NCBI GenBank assembly: GCA_017849575.1
Contig: JAFIGV010000012.1
Coordinates: forward strand, 1 to 44,311
DNA from: Flavipsychrobacter sp.
Lineage (GTDB): Bacteria > Bacteroidota > Bacteroidia > Chitinophagales > Chitinophagaceae
Length of the DNA stretch: 44,311 nucleotides
Direction of reading: 5' to 3'
Shown in pieces: positions 15,913 to 23,475 of this stretch. The position numbers and the translations under genes are program-made. The number at the start of each line of letters is the position of its first letter. Within the stretch, counting starts at the first letter, position 1. The notes under the pieces are model-generated. The model worked only from the letters and a program-made list of their open reading frames with translations, was not told the DNA's origin and did no database searches.

Positions 15913-16797
15913 ATGTACGAACATTTCCAGTCGGGCTTTGTTAATATCTTCGGCGCTCCCAATGCCGGCAAATCCACCTTGCTCAATGCCTTACTGGGCG
16001 ACCGACTGGTGATCACTTCGCCAAAGGTGCAAACCACACGCCATCGCATTATTGGTATTCTCAACGATGAAAAATACCAGATCATTTTCTCTGATACGCC
16101 GGGAATTATAGAACCCAAATACAAGCTGCACGAAAAGATGATGCGCCAGGTGAAGAGCGCCCTCGAAGATGCGGATGTAGCGATGCTGGTGCACGACATT
16201 ACGCAACCGATTGAAGAGATACAAACCATAGCCGGATCGCTGAAACTGAAAGTGCCCACTTTATTGTTGCTCAACAAAGCTGACCTGATACGCGACCCCA
16301 AAAAGCTAAAGGCAGAAGTGCAGCGCTACAAGGATGCTTTTCCGGGCTATGAAGTGTTGCCCGTATCTGCATTGAAAAATAATGTTTCAGCAATAGTTCC
16401 GCTGGTGCTTAAATTTTTGCCGCAGGCGCCTCCTTTCTATCCCGATGATAGCATGAGCGACCGACCCGTGCGCTTTTTTGTAAGTGAGTTGATACGCGAA
16501 CAGATCTACGCGCTTTACCACGAAGAGATTCCTTATCAAACCGCAGTGATCATCCAGAGTTTTGAAGAAAAGAGCACGCTCAACGTGATCAAGGCTGAGA
16601 TCATTGTGGCGAGAGAAACGCAGAAGATCATTCTGATTGGCAAGGGTGGCAGCCTCATAAAACAGCTTGGCATCAATGCCCGTAAAGCCATAGAAGAGTT
16701 TTTGCAGACAAAAGTGCATCTTGAGCTCTTCGTAAAAGTTCGTCCCAAATGGCGCGACAATGAAAATTATCTGCGCGAGTATGGATACAATGGATGA
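15913..16797 (+). CDS. era: GTPase Era
   Basis: The 294-residue product is a normal-length Era, an essential GTPase that binds 16S rRNA during maturation of the small ribosomal subunit. G1 is GAPNAGKST (about residues 14-22), followed by switch region SPKVQTTRH, G3 DTPG (61-64) and G4 NKAD (120-123). A C-terminal KH RNA-binding domain has IGKGGSLIKQLG. It overlaps the following PLP-enzyme gene by 8 bases, so the two are co-transcribed. Confidence 0.97.
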   Translation: MYEHFQSGFVNIFGAPNAGKSTLLNALLGDRLVITSPKVQTTRHRIIGILNDEKYQIIFSDTPGIIEPKYKLHEKMMRQVKSALEDADVAMLVHDITQPIEEIQTIAGSLKLKVPTLLLLNKADLIRDPKKLKAEVQRYKDAFPGYEVLPVSALKNNVSAIVPLVLKFLPQAPPFYPDDSMSDRPVRFFVSELIREQIYALYHEEIPYQTAVIIQSFEEKSTLNVIKAEIIVARETQKIILIGKGGSLIKQLGINARKAIEEFLQTKVHLELFVKVRPKWRDNENYLREYGYNG

Positions 16798-17680
16798 GCG
16801 AAAGATCAGGATTGATCCCGTTTCTTTTGCAGAAGGCAATGGGTCTGCCCATATAGACATGCTCCGGCTCGATCTGTTGCATCCCGTCGTTTCCGGCAAT
16901 AAATGGTACAAGCTCCAACCCAATCTGGAAGCTGCGCTCGCCCAGGGATACACCTGCCTACTCAGCTTTGGCGGTGCTTATTCCAATCATCTCGTTGCCA
17001 CCGCGGCAGCCGCAAAGGCAGCCGGTTTGCAGTCGGTGGGTATAGTCCGCGGCACCTACGCACAGCAAAATCTTACGCCCACGCTGAGCGACTGTAAGCA
17101 GTTTGGAATGCAGCTCGAATTTGTAAGTCGTGAGGACTATGATAAAAAGGATGATCCCGGATTTTTACAAGGACTAGCGCTTCGTTACGAAGCTTATATT
17201 GTTCCCGAAGGTGGGGCAAATGAAGCGGGTAGGAGTGGTGCAGCGGCTATAGCCCGGCTCATTCCTCAAGGCTACGACTATGTATGCACCGCGGTGGGAA
17301 CGGGCACTACCCTTATCGGTTTAAGAAATGCGCTACCTGAAGATGTTCAACTTTTCGGCTTTGTGCCCATGAAGGGCGGCAACTATTTGGAAGCGACCAT
17401 ACGGCAACATATATTGCCACCGAAGGACAAAAGCTGGCAACTCACCGACGAATTTCATTTTGGCGGCTTCGGAAAACACAACAGCGAACTCTTGCAGTTT
17501 ATGAACCGGTTTTATGAACTCAACATGCTGCCTCTCGATGTGGTGTACACAGCCAAGATGATGTACGGCATAGAACAACTATTGCAGCGCCACTACTTTC
17601 CTCCGGGCAGTAAGGTATTATGCATTCACTCCGGCGGCTTACAGGGCAATGTTTCTGTGCAGGAGCGGCTGGTGTATTAG
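16790..17680 (+). CDS. PLP-dependent ACC deaminase / D-cysteine desulfhydrase family enzyme
   Basis: The 296-residue fold-type II PLP enzyme contains VSGNKWYKL, whose first Lys is the likely PLP lysine. It also has FGGAYSNHLVATAAAA for substrate and phosphate contacts, VPEGGANEAG, and the phosphate-binding AVGTGTTLIGL. Members either deaminate 1-aminocyclopropane-1-carboxylate or release sulfide from D-cysteine; the latter is more usual in bacteria. ATG 16781 is an in-frame alternative start. Its 3' end overlaps the convergent gene's stop by 4 bases. Confidence 0.82.
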   Translation: MDERKIRIDPVSFAEGNGSAHIDMLRLDLLHPVVSGNKWYKLQPNLEAALAQGYTCLLSFGGAYSNHLVATAAAAKAAGLQSVGIVRGTYAQQNLTPTLSDCKQFGMQLEFVSREDYDKKDDPGFLQGLALRYEAYIVPEGGANEAGRSGAAAIARLIPQGYDYVCTAVGTGTTLIGLRNALPEDVQLFGFVPMKGGNYLEATIRQHILPPKDKSWQLTDEFHFGGFGKHNSELLQFMNRFYELNMLPLDVVYTAKMMYGIEQLLQRHYFPPGSKVLCIHSGGLQGNVSVQERLVY

Positions 17681-18570
17681 GAGATGAAGCGAAGGTTATG
17701 TGCTTTCTTCATTACTTCATGCTTTTTTATTTCATATTCCATTCTTGCAACGTTGACGCGCCAAAGTCTCAGAATTTGTTTTGCTTTCAAAGCGCCATTT
17801 TCATCTCTTACTATCAATTTGTCTGTAAATGATCTGATATGCTTACCCCAAAGGTTACCTTTTGAATCATTGAGCAGAAAATAAAAGCCAGCGTCGCCAA
17901 ATTTTTTTCCTGAAGAATCCAGAATTAGCTCGTTCTGCGCTCCTACTGACGGCTTCAAAACTACAGTTGCATTCCCCTTTGGGAGTGGAAAAATAGCCTG
18001 TATGTACGTGACACCTGAGGGAATGATGCAAGTCCTATAAACCCCTGAATAAATTACTTTCCCTGTCGAACGAAATTTTCTCAACCACACCGTGTACTTT
18101 ACCTTGCTGTCTGTGGAAATCAGTTGAATTATTTCGCTCGTTAATTCTCCTGCCTCAGAAATACTTGAGGTGGGAATGTTTAGTTGGTTGATCCGCTGAC
18201 TGAACAGCCTGTTAACTAAATATCCGAATACCTTAAAGACAGGATTCCAATGGACGTTGAACTTCAAATTGTAATCAGATGTTTTCTCATAGAAATCAAT
18301 CACACTTTGCGGTAGTTTTTCGATGTCGTTATCGTGCAGTTTCAGTAATGAAAATGAATCTAAAAGCCCTTTGGATGATAGGTCTCGGCTAACGATAAGA
18401 TTTTCTTTTTGTGCTAATTGGTAGATAAAGTGTTCACCAATTCCATCCAACTCCCCAAACGGTCCGATTAACCATGAATGTATTGAAGGATCCAACTTTC
18501 TTCCTGTTAAGATGACCCACTGCTGTGTGCACCAATCTTGAAATTTTTGCTTAGGATAAGCTAAACTCAT
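17677..18570 (-). CDS. hypothetical protein partnered with CrtA-like gene
   Basis: I do not recognise this 297-residue protein. It has no signal peptide or membrane helices, looks like a soluble alpha/beta protein, and contains WLIGPFGELDGIGEHFIYQLA near residue 33. Its ATG overlaps the TGA of the upstream gene (ATGA), so the two form a translationally coupled pair. It is AT-richer than the era block and marks the left edge of the accessory region. Its stop overlaps the stop of the convergent PLP enzyme. Confidence 0.7.
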   Translation of the reverse strand: MSLAYPKQKFQDWCTQQWVILTGRKLDPSIHSWLIGPFGELDGIGEHFIYQLAQKENLIVSRDLSSKGLLDSFSLLKLHDNDIEKLPQSVIDFYEKTSDYNLKFNVHWNPVFKVFGYLVNRLFSQRINQLNIPTSSISEAGELTSEIIQLISTDSKVKYTVWLRKFRSTGKVIYSGVYRTCIIPSGVTYIQAIFPLPKGNATVVLKPSVGAQNELILDSSGKKFGDAGFYFLLNDSKGNLWGKHIRSFTDKLIVRDENGALKAKQILRLWRVNVARMEYEIKKHEVMKKAHNLRFIS

Positions 18571-19280
18571 TGAATTTTTGCTTGAGTAAACAGGTAATTC
18601 GATTTGTTATTCCACATTCCATATTCAGCTAGTGGTTTAAATCGTAAAGTGGTGAATTCAAAATGAAAGTCCTTTCTGTCGCGTTCTTTCATCGCATTCA
18701 CATGTCTTTTCGGTAAGGGCAGGTTGCTGTGACCTTGAACCATATCCGTCATGGACTTCTGCGTTTTCCATATTGAAAAAGTGGAAACAATATTTGGATA
18801 GCGAATCGAGGCAAGCGAAAGAGTCGCGTTAAGATCATCTCTGACTTGCTTTTCTACAGGTCTTCCCCAACGAAGGAATCTAGGTATTTGTAGATACTTC
18901 ATTCGGGCGATGGTCACCGCTACTACCGGCTCATCCTCGGCTATTTGATTTTGTTTCTGGAAGGGAATGCGAAATCCTGAGATGCTTCCCCATTGTCTGA
19001 GAAAATCCAGTCTTAAATGCCAACCTTTTGCCAATTGCTTTCCGGCATAATGTGACCGTAAAAAACTGTTTAGACATTCTTCATTTTCCCATTGCGCGAA
19101 AACAGCGATTTCCCGGTTGAAAAATCTGGTTTTAGAGAAAATTGGCGAGCCCAAAATCATGACGGTCATGGTTTCTGCATGGATCAAACCATCGATGTTT
19201 TTTGATCGGAAAGGGAAGAACATCATTTTCAAGGCAGAAGCCAACGATAACCGTATAAGATGGTAGGAGAACACACCCAT
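18567..19280 (-). CDS. spheroidene monooxygenase (CrtA)-like protein
   Basis: The 237-residue product resembles the CrtA family in layout: a central VAVTIARMKYLQIPRFLRWG segment, then a strand ending VSTFSIWKTQKSMTDMV, then HVNAMKERDRKDFHFEFTTLRF and LAEYGMWN. CrtA enzymes insert oxygen into carotenoids using heme. No other carotenoid gene is in the window, so the substrate here may be different. It is coupled by a 4-base overlap to the unknown gene at 17677. The family call is from motif memory. Confidence 0.55.
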   Translation of the reverse strand: MGVFSYHLIRLSLASALKMMFFPFRSKNIDGLIHAETMTVMILGSPIFSKTRFFNREIAVFAQWENEECLNSFLRSHYAGKQLAKGWHLRLDFLRQWGSISGFRIPFQKQNQIAEDEPVVAVTIARMKYLQIPRFLRWGRPVEKQVRDDLNATLSLASIRYPNIVSTFSIWKTQKSMTDMVQGHSNLPLPKRHVNAMKERDRKDFHFEFTTLRFKPLAEYGMWNNKSNYLFTQAKIQ

Positions 19281-19401
19281 ATATAAATAGTGACGAGTAG
19301 TCTGTGAAATCTACTTATCAAATCAAATATCAGAAGAAAACACAGTATTAACACAGCTGTGGGGTTTGCTTTTTCACGGCTGCGTCATCAAATGTCCGAC
19401 T

Positions 19402-19985
19402 GGTTCCTTATTCTTTGAATATTTATAGAATTACCTTTTTTTCTGCAACAATACCAAAAGCATATTGCTCCTGCTGCAGATACCCTTGCGTACTGCCTGA
19501 TGCCCAACCATTTTCATCTACTGATAAGAATAAAACCCGCTGACGATCTGCTACAAATTTTTCCAAAGTTCGAAACTTTGGAAAAGTTGTGCTCTTCCAA
19601 CATCCTCAGCAAACAATTCGCGAACCTGTTCAGCAGCTTTACACAGGCGTTCAACAAAAGATATAGTCGCAGAGGTTCACTCTTTATCAAAAATTTCAAG
19701 CGCAAAGAGGTAAAATCTGACGATTATTTTGATCGAGTAGTTACTTATATCCATCTTAACCCCATTAAGCACCGGTTTGTATCCAGTATTAAGGACTGGG
19801 AATGGACATCTTTTCACGATTACCAGCATACGCAGCCTTCGTTAGTACAACGAGCGCCTGTGCTGAATAGTTTAGGGAGCCTGGAGCAATTCAATATATT
19901 TCATCAGGCAATGACCGATTTACTCGCTACTATGTCAAACTATATCGCCCCTTTTGAAGATAACGGTAAAGAATTTGAATCCTGA
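19402..19985 (+). pseudogene. decayed REP-associated Y1 (HUH) transposase
   Basis: The open part (from 19500) begins at MPNHFHLLIRI, normally the middle of a Y1_Tnp domain, and continues to the usual FDRVVTYIHLNPIKHRFV. Upstream residues are also recognisable, but in pieces: GSLFFEYL then a stop and NYLF in one frame, and FFLQQYQKHIAPAADTLAYCLM in the next. The gene has therefore lost its start and has at least one stop and one frameshift. Intact relatives are about 180-220 residues. A 27-bp perfect palindrome lies inside it at 19559-19585. Confidence 0.75.
19559..19585. repeat. perfect palindrome inside the transposase relic
   Basis: TTTTCCAAAGTT and AACTTTGGAAAA are exact inverted repeats of 12 bp around a 3-base centre (CGA). 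In the reading frame it encodes PKFETLEKL. It could be an inserted REP-like palindrome, as such transposases act on hairpins. Confidence 0.7.
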
Positions 19986-20035
19986 TCGTCCGCAGGAGGA
20001 ACTGCAAAAGCAAAACCAAAGTGGTTAACGGTTCA

Positions 20036-20574
20036 CTAATACCGAAGTTGCTTCCATCGTCCCTTTTTGAAAAACACGTTATTGAACTTTGGCGAATAGA
20101 ATACCAGATAGAAACTCCAGGTGCTCCGATAAACGGTCGGGTTACTGCTGAGAATATGGTGCGTTGGCTGCTTCATATTGATGATGAGTCGTTGTGAACT
20201 ATTTGAATGTGTCGTTGAAACTGTTCCCCGAAACGTTCTTACTATTTTCTCTTTGTTCGTCACAAAAAAGAAAATGGAGTCATGCTCATTGATTTCGAAT
20301 CTGAAATGTTCATATTGCCAGTCGGCTTGTTTGCCGGGAAAGCAGTCCCGGTCAATAATATACTCGCCGTAATAGTCCTTTTTCTTCAATTCAGTTTTTG
20401 CAGTCAACCGCTGGATAACACCTGAAAAAAAAATAAAAGCCCCGATATTCCAAGCCAGACCAGTCCTATTGTTTTTCCGAAAATTATCTTTCTTGTCAGC
20501 AACCAGATTACTAAAAAAATTCCCGTCAGTGGAAGAACGATAAAAGCGAATAGTAAATTGAATCCAAATCCCAT
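20036..20574 (-). pseudogene. membrane-anchored hypothetical protein, frameshifted at a 9-base homopolymer
   Basis: From ATG 20574 one frame gives MGFGFNLLFAFIVLPLTGIF and a second hydrophobic stretch ending SGLLFFF, then runs into a stop. The next frame continues the same protein with SGVIQRLTAKTELKKKDYYG through FYLVFYSPKFNNVFFKKGRW to the stop at 20036. The shift falls in a run of nine A (T on the coding strand) at 20425-20433; one extra base would restore about 178 residues. I recall similar full-length hypothetical proteins in Bacteroidota. Sequencing error, phase variation and decay are all possible. Confidence 0.65.
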
Positions 20575-20688
20575 TTTCCTTTCTCGTTAGTTGTGTGTTC
20601 TGTCGTTGAATAGGCGGCATCCGCCAGTCTGCTGGAGAGCACCAGGCTCACATTGGTTTAGCTTCGCTGAGAAAAGTTCGTTCAACAG

Positions 20689-20706
20689 TCCCGATAACTA
20701 TCGGGA
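20689..20706. repeat. short perfect inverted repeat
   Basis: TCCCGATA and TATCGGGA are exact inverted repeats around AC, in the 182-bp gap between two minus-strand hypothetical genes. It has no T-run. It is one of several dyads that mark gene boundaries in this accessory region. Confidence 0.6.
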
Positions 20707-20756
20707 TCATGTCTTGCCCGTTCGGCGCAACGAAGCCCTAGTAATTTTGTGCCCTA

Positions 20757-21311
20757 CTAGTTTTCAACCATCCATTGTATCCAGTCTTCCTTCTTACTTG
20801 AGAAGTTTACTACAAAGTCACATTTCTCATTGATAAAAACCCCAACTTGTTTGTCAGAAATATCGTCAGGCAGATATTTTAAAATTGAACTTTTGAATAT
20901 GAAGTCTTTAGAAATATCCTGCTTGTAAAACATGCAGATACCTGTGTTATAGAATTGGTCATTTGAAAGGACACCAGATGAAACTCCTGTTTCAATTCTT
21001 CCTTTATCAGTATAGTAAACAAGAAATCGGCTGTCAAATTGGTTAGAGGTGTCTGAAGGTTCTCCCAAAAGCGCAGTTATTTTACCGCTAGACATATCTG
21101 GTCTCAACCCTTTGAAAATATCTAAGTTTATTATGTCAGCTAGTTCTACATTTTTTGATGCGTGGATCATAATAACATTCCTCTCTAATACAATTTTGTC
21201 TATTGGATATTTTGTCTGTATGGTTTTCTTACCAGTTTGAACGTAAATGATCCGTCCAATTAGTAAAATGCTAACAACTGCAATCAAAATAATGGTGCTA
21301 TTCCTTTTCAT
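20757..21311 (-). CDS. hypothetical protein with N-terminal membrane anchor
   Basis: The 184-residue protein has one hydrophobic segment (about residues 6-25, STIILIAVVSILLIGRIIYV) and then a soluble domain. That domain contains FKGLRPDMSSGKITALLGEPS, a pattern seen in small outer-membrane-assembly or SmpA-like folds, but I claim no family. The AT-rich base use and the flanking dyads are like those of its accessory neighbours. Confidence 0.6.
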   Translation of the reverse strand: MKRNSTIILIAVVSILLIGRIIYVQTGKKTIQTKYPIDKIVLERNVIMIHASKNVELADIINLDIFKGLRPDMSSGKITALLGEPSDTSNQFDSRFLVYYTDKGRIETGVSSGVLSNDQFYNTGICMFYKQDISKDFIFKSSILKYLPDDISDKQVGVFINEKCDFVVNFSSKKEDWIQWMVEN

Positions 21312-21395
21312 TTACTCAGGATTATCGAAGGTTGCGTTTGTATGACACAAAACGGTTTACGTATTTGCGATGGTAGGGCATTTGGAAAACGTCAG

Positions 21396-21438
21396 CCCAA
21401 CATTTGCACAAATGCCCGATAGCTGCACAAATGTTGGG
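21396..21438. repeat. inverted repeat with attC-like core boxes
   Basis: CCCAACATTTG and CAAATGTTGGG are exact 11-bp arms around a 21-base loop. The outer bases read GCCCAAC (fits RYYYAAC) and GTTGGGT (fits GTTRRRY), the core pattern of integron attC sites. There is no integrase in the window, so this is resemblance only. Confidence 0.45.
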
Positions 21439-21451
21439 TTTACAACTGTCA

Positions 21452-21482
21452 GCCGCCATAATGCCAGTGCAATGTTGGCGGC
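21452..21482. repeat. GCCGCCA...TGGCGGC inverted repeat, 3' side of HNH gene
   Basis: Seven-base arms GCCGCCA/TGGCGGC enclose 17 bases and touch the stop codon of the HNH gene. A closely similar dyad lies at 22175-22208, just upstream of the same gene's start. Confidence 0.6.
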
Positions 21483-22153
21483 TAATATCTCATCATGTTG
21501 GTCAATTCATCAATTGTAAAACATGGTTTTCTTTGATGCAGCATTGAATGGCAATTCGGGCAAACTGGTCTTAAGTCGGCTATTGGGTCAACAATGTAAG
21601 TGTCGCCGATGTCAGAGATTTCTTTCAAGTGATGTACGTGAATAAAATCCTTTCCAATTATTCCGTAAACTTTTTCAAAGTCAATTTTACAAACTGAACA
21701 GCAATAGCCATAATGGTTTAGACACTTTTGTCTTGCTCTAAAATTGCGTTCGTATGAGTTTACAATAATTTGCTTTTTCGCACCTTCAAATAGTACTTCC
21801 GTTTCATTTTCAATTGTGTCTGGAAACAGGAAAATTGGATTGTCTATAAATTTTTCCGAAAAAGGTTTACATGTTTTACATTCTGTAAAGTCGCCTTTGA
21901 ACCTTGAGTTGTTTTGTTCAAACCAATTTTTGAGTTCGTTTAAATCGTCAGAACCGATCTTGATGTAATTCCTTTCCGTATAAGCTCCTTTGTCAAGCCC
22001 GGCGGTTGTAGAAACGTGATGACATTTAGATTTGTGCAAATAGAAGTAGTCAGAATTCTTTGCCCTACGGGTGTTGACTACAAAGTAAGATGGGTTTTTG
22101 TCCATCCATTCTAAGTAAACATTGTCGTCGTTGTCAAATATTTTTAAAGTCAT
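21482..22153 (-). CDS. HNH endonuclease domain protein
   Basis: The 223-residue product ends in an HNH nuclease: CSVCKIDFEKVYG, then FIHVHHLKEIS and DLRPVCPNCHSMLH, with the two zinc CxxC pairs and the catalytic His visible. The N-terminal half (FVVNTRRAKNSDYFYLHKS and KTCKP) looks like a separate small domain found in restriction-like HNH proteins. The frame is open to 22282, but the extra 43 residues run through the inverted repeat at 22175-22208, so ATG 22153 is preferred. A role in defence or element mobility is possible. Confidence 0.78.
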   Translation of the reverse strand: MTLKIFDNDDNVYLEWMDKNPSYFVVNTRRAKNSDYFYLHKSKCHHVSTTAGLDKGAYTERNYIKIGSDDLNELKNWFEQNNSRFKGDFTECKTCKPFSEKFIDNPIFLFPDTIENETEVLFEGAKKQIIVNSYERNFRARQKCLNHYGYCCSVCKIDFEKVYGIIGKDFIHVHHLKEISDIGDTYIVDPIADLRPVCPNCHSMLHQRKPCFTIDELTNMMRY

Positions 22154-22174
22154 GAAGTAAGGTCTGCGATAATA

Positions 22175-22208
22175 GCCGCCAACGTTTTGGCACTTGGCGC
22201 AGTGGCGG
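22175..22208. repeat. GCCGCCA...TGGCGG inverted repeat, 5' side of HNH gene
   Basis: GCCGCCA (22175-22181) and TGGCGG (22203-22208) pair around 21 bases. Together with 21452-21482 it brackets the HNH gene. Confidence 0.55.
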
Positions 22209-22326
22209 ATTTCGGAGCACAAAACAGTCAACCCAGCACTACAGTTAAAGTGGAAAACTGAACTTGAATTTAAGTACGTCACCCCTCATGATGCCAAACG
22301 TGTGTTATGCCTTCGTGCTTCTCTCG

Positions 22327-23472
22327 TCATGCGGTAAACGGTCGTATATGTTCACTGTGTTTTTTCAAGTTCCATGTAAATAGTCCACCGCAGTCGTTAA
22401 GTTTTGAGCACCTTGAACACTCGGGTAAATAGTCATTTTTCCAGTCTGAAATTGATTTTCTTGCGAATTTCCAAAGCCTTTCTGGCAATACACATAAAGG
22501 CGTATTGTAAATAGAAACATGCATTCCTTGTCCTGCGAGGAACTCTACAGCTTCTCCTAATTCGTCGTGGTAGTCGTATGGGTCAATCCAAAGTTTTTGA
22601 ATGTTATGAGGAGTATATCCTATATATTCAAGTCCCATAAAAGTCACATGTTCAACGAAAGGTAGGTTTTTATAAATGTATTTGGCAAGTCTTGTTAATC
22701 GGGGAATTGACTGTTTATGTAAAACAATTCTTACTTCAAGTCGTTGGTTATATCGAGCAAGATTGTGTAATCCTAATATTGTCTGATAAAAAGCATTCTC
22801 AGCTTGAACTATATAGTCGTGAACCTGATAATAGTCTGCATAAAGAGGTATGCCTAACATTAATCTTCTATAATCTAGCTCTCCAAGCTTTTCTGCCATC
22901 TGGTTCCAAGCGAAAGAACGCCCATTTGTCAAAACGTGTATTTCAGTGGCGGGTAGTTCAGTCTTAATTTGAGAAAGTAAGTCAAAAAATAAGTCGCCCA
23001 TCAAAGTAGGCTCACCACCTGAAATACCTAACTCAAAACAGTCTTTAGGTATTAAAGGAATTAGCTTTTTGTGAATTTGATAATGAATAGGAATATCATT
23101 TTTGTCTCTCGGTGGCTGTGAACACATGAGACAATTGCTATTACATCTTTCAGTCGCTAATAAAGTATTATGAAATGAGTTTACTCTGTAAAGAGTATTT
23201 ATATTTCCGTCATTTCCAACTGAAACGATATCTCCGTCCGTTAAATGGTCTAGTGTTGGTATTTTGAAAACAACATATTCTCCATTCTTTACTTCATATT
23301 CATCTTGACGGCTTAGAACACCCATATAGTTCTTACTTGGCAATTCAGAAATTGAGCTGTCAATTAGTAAAAATGAATTTTCATCGAGTTGGTCGGGGTT
23401 TCTTGTAACCTTTCCTACTAGGTGAGTTTCTATATTTATAGGTTTCCCTTTAGTTCTAAGCAGCATATTCAT
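22327..23472 (-). CDS. hxsC: His-Xaa-Ser system radical SAM protein HxsC
   Basis: The 381-residue product has the radical SAM cluster motif CNSNCLMC (Cys110, 114, 117), followed by ISGGEPT. A Cys-rich end, CSRCSKLNDCGG, probably binds an auxiliary cluster. In the His-Xaa-Ser RiPP system two radical SAM proteins, HxsB and HxsC, are encoded together and are thought to modify the HxsA repeat peptide. It starts 3 bp after hxsB. The chemistry it performs is not something I can state from the sequence. Confidence 0.88.
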   Translation of the reverse strand: MNMLLRTKGKPINIETHLVGKVTRNPDQLDENSFLLIDSSISELPSKNYMGVLSRQDEYEVKNGEYVVFKIPTLDHLTDGDIVSVGNDGNINTLYRVNSFHNTLLATERCNSNCLMCSQPPRDKNDIPIHYQIHKKLIPLIPKDCFELGISGGEPTLMGDLFFDLLSQIKTELPATEIHVLTNGRSFAWNQMAEKLGELDYRRLMLGIPLYADYYQVHDYIVQAENAFYQTILGLHNLARYNQRLEVRIVLHKQSIPRLTRLAKYIYKNLPFVEHVTFMGLEYIGYTPHNIQKLWIDPYDYHDELGEAVEFLAGQGMHVSIYNTPLCVLPERLWKFARKSISDWKNDYLPECSRCSKLNDCGGLFTWNLKKHSEHIRPFTA

Positions 23473-23475
23473 TTA

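Noticed and set aside
20575-20620. N-terminal extension of the long minus-strand frame starting at 20620
   Set aside because: That frame upstream of the homopolymer is out of register with the membrane helices; the real start is ATG 20574 in the other frame.
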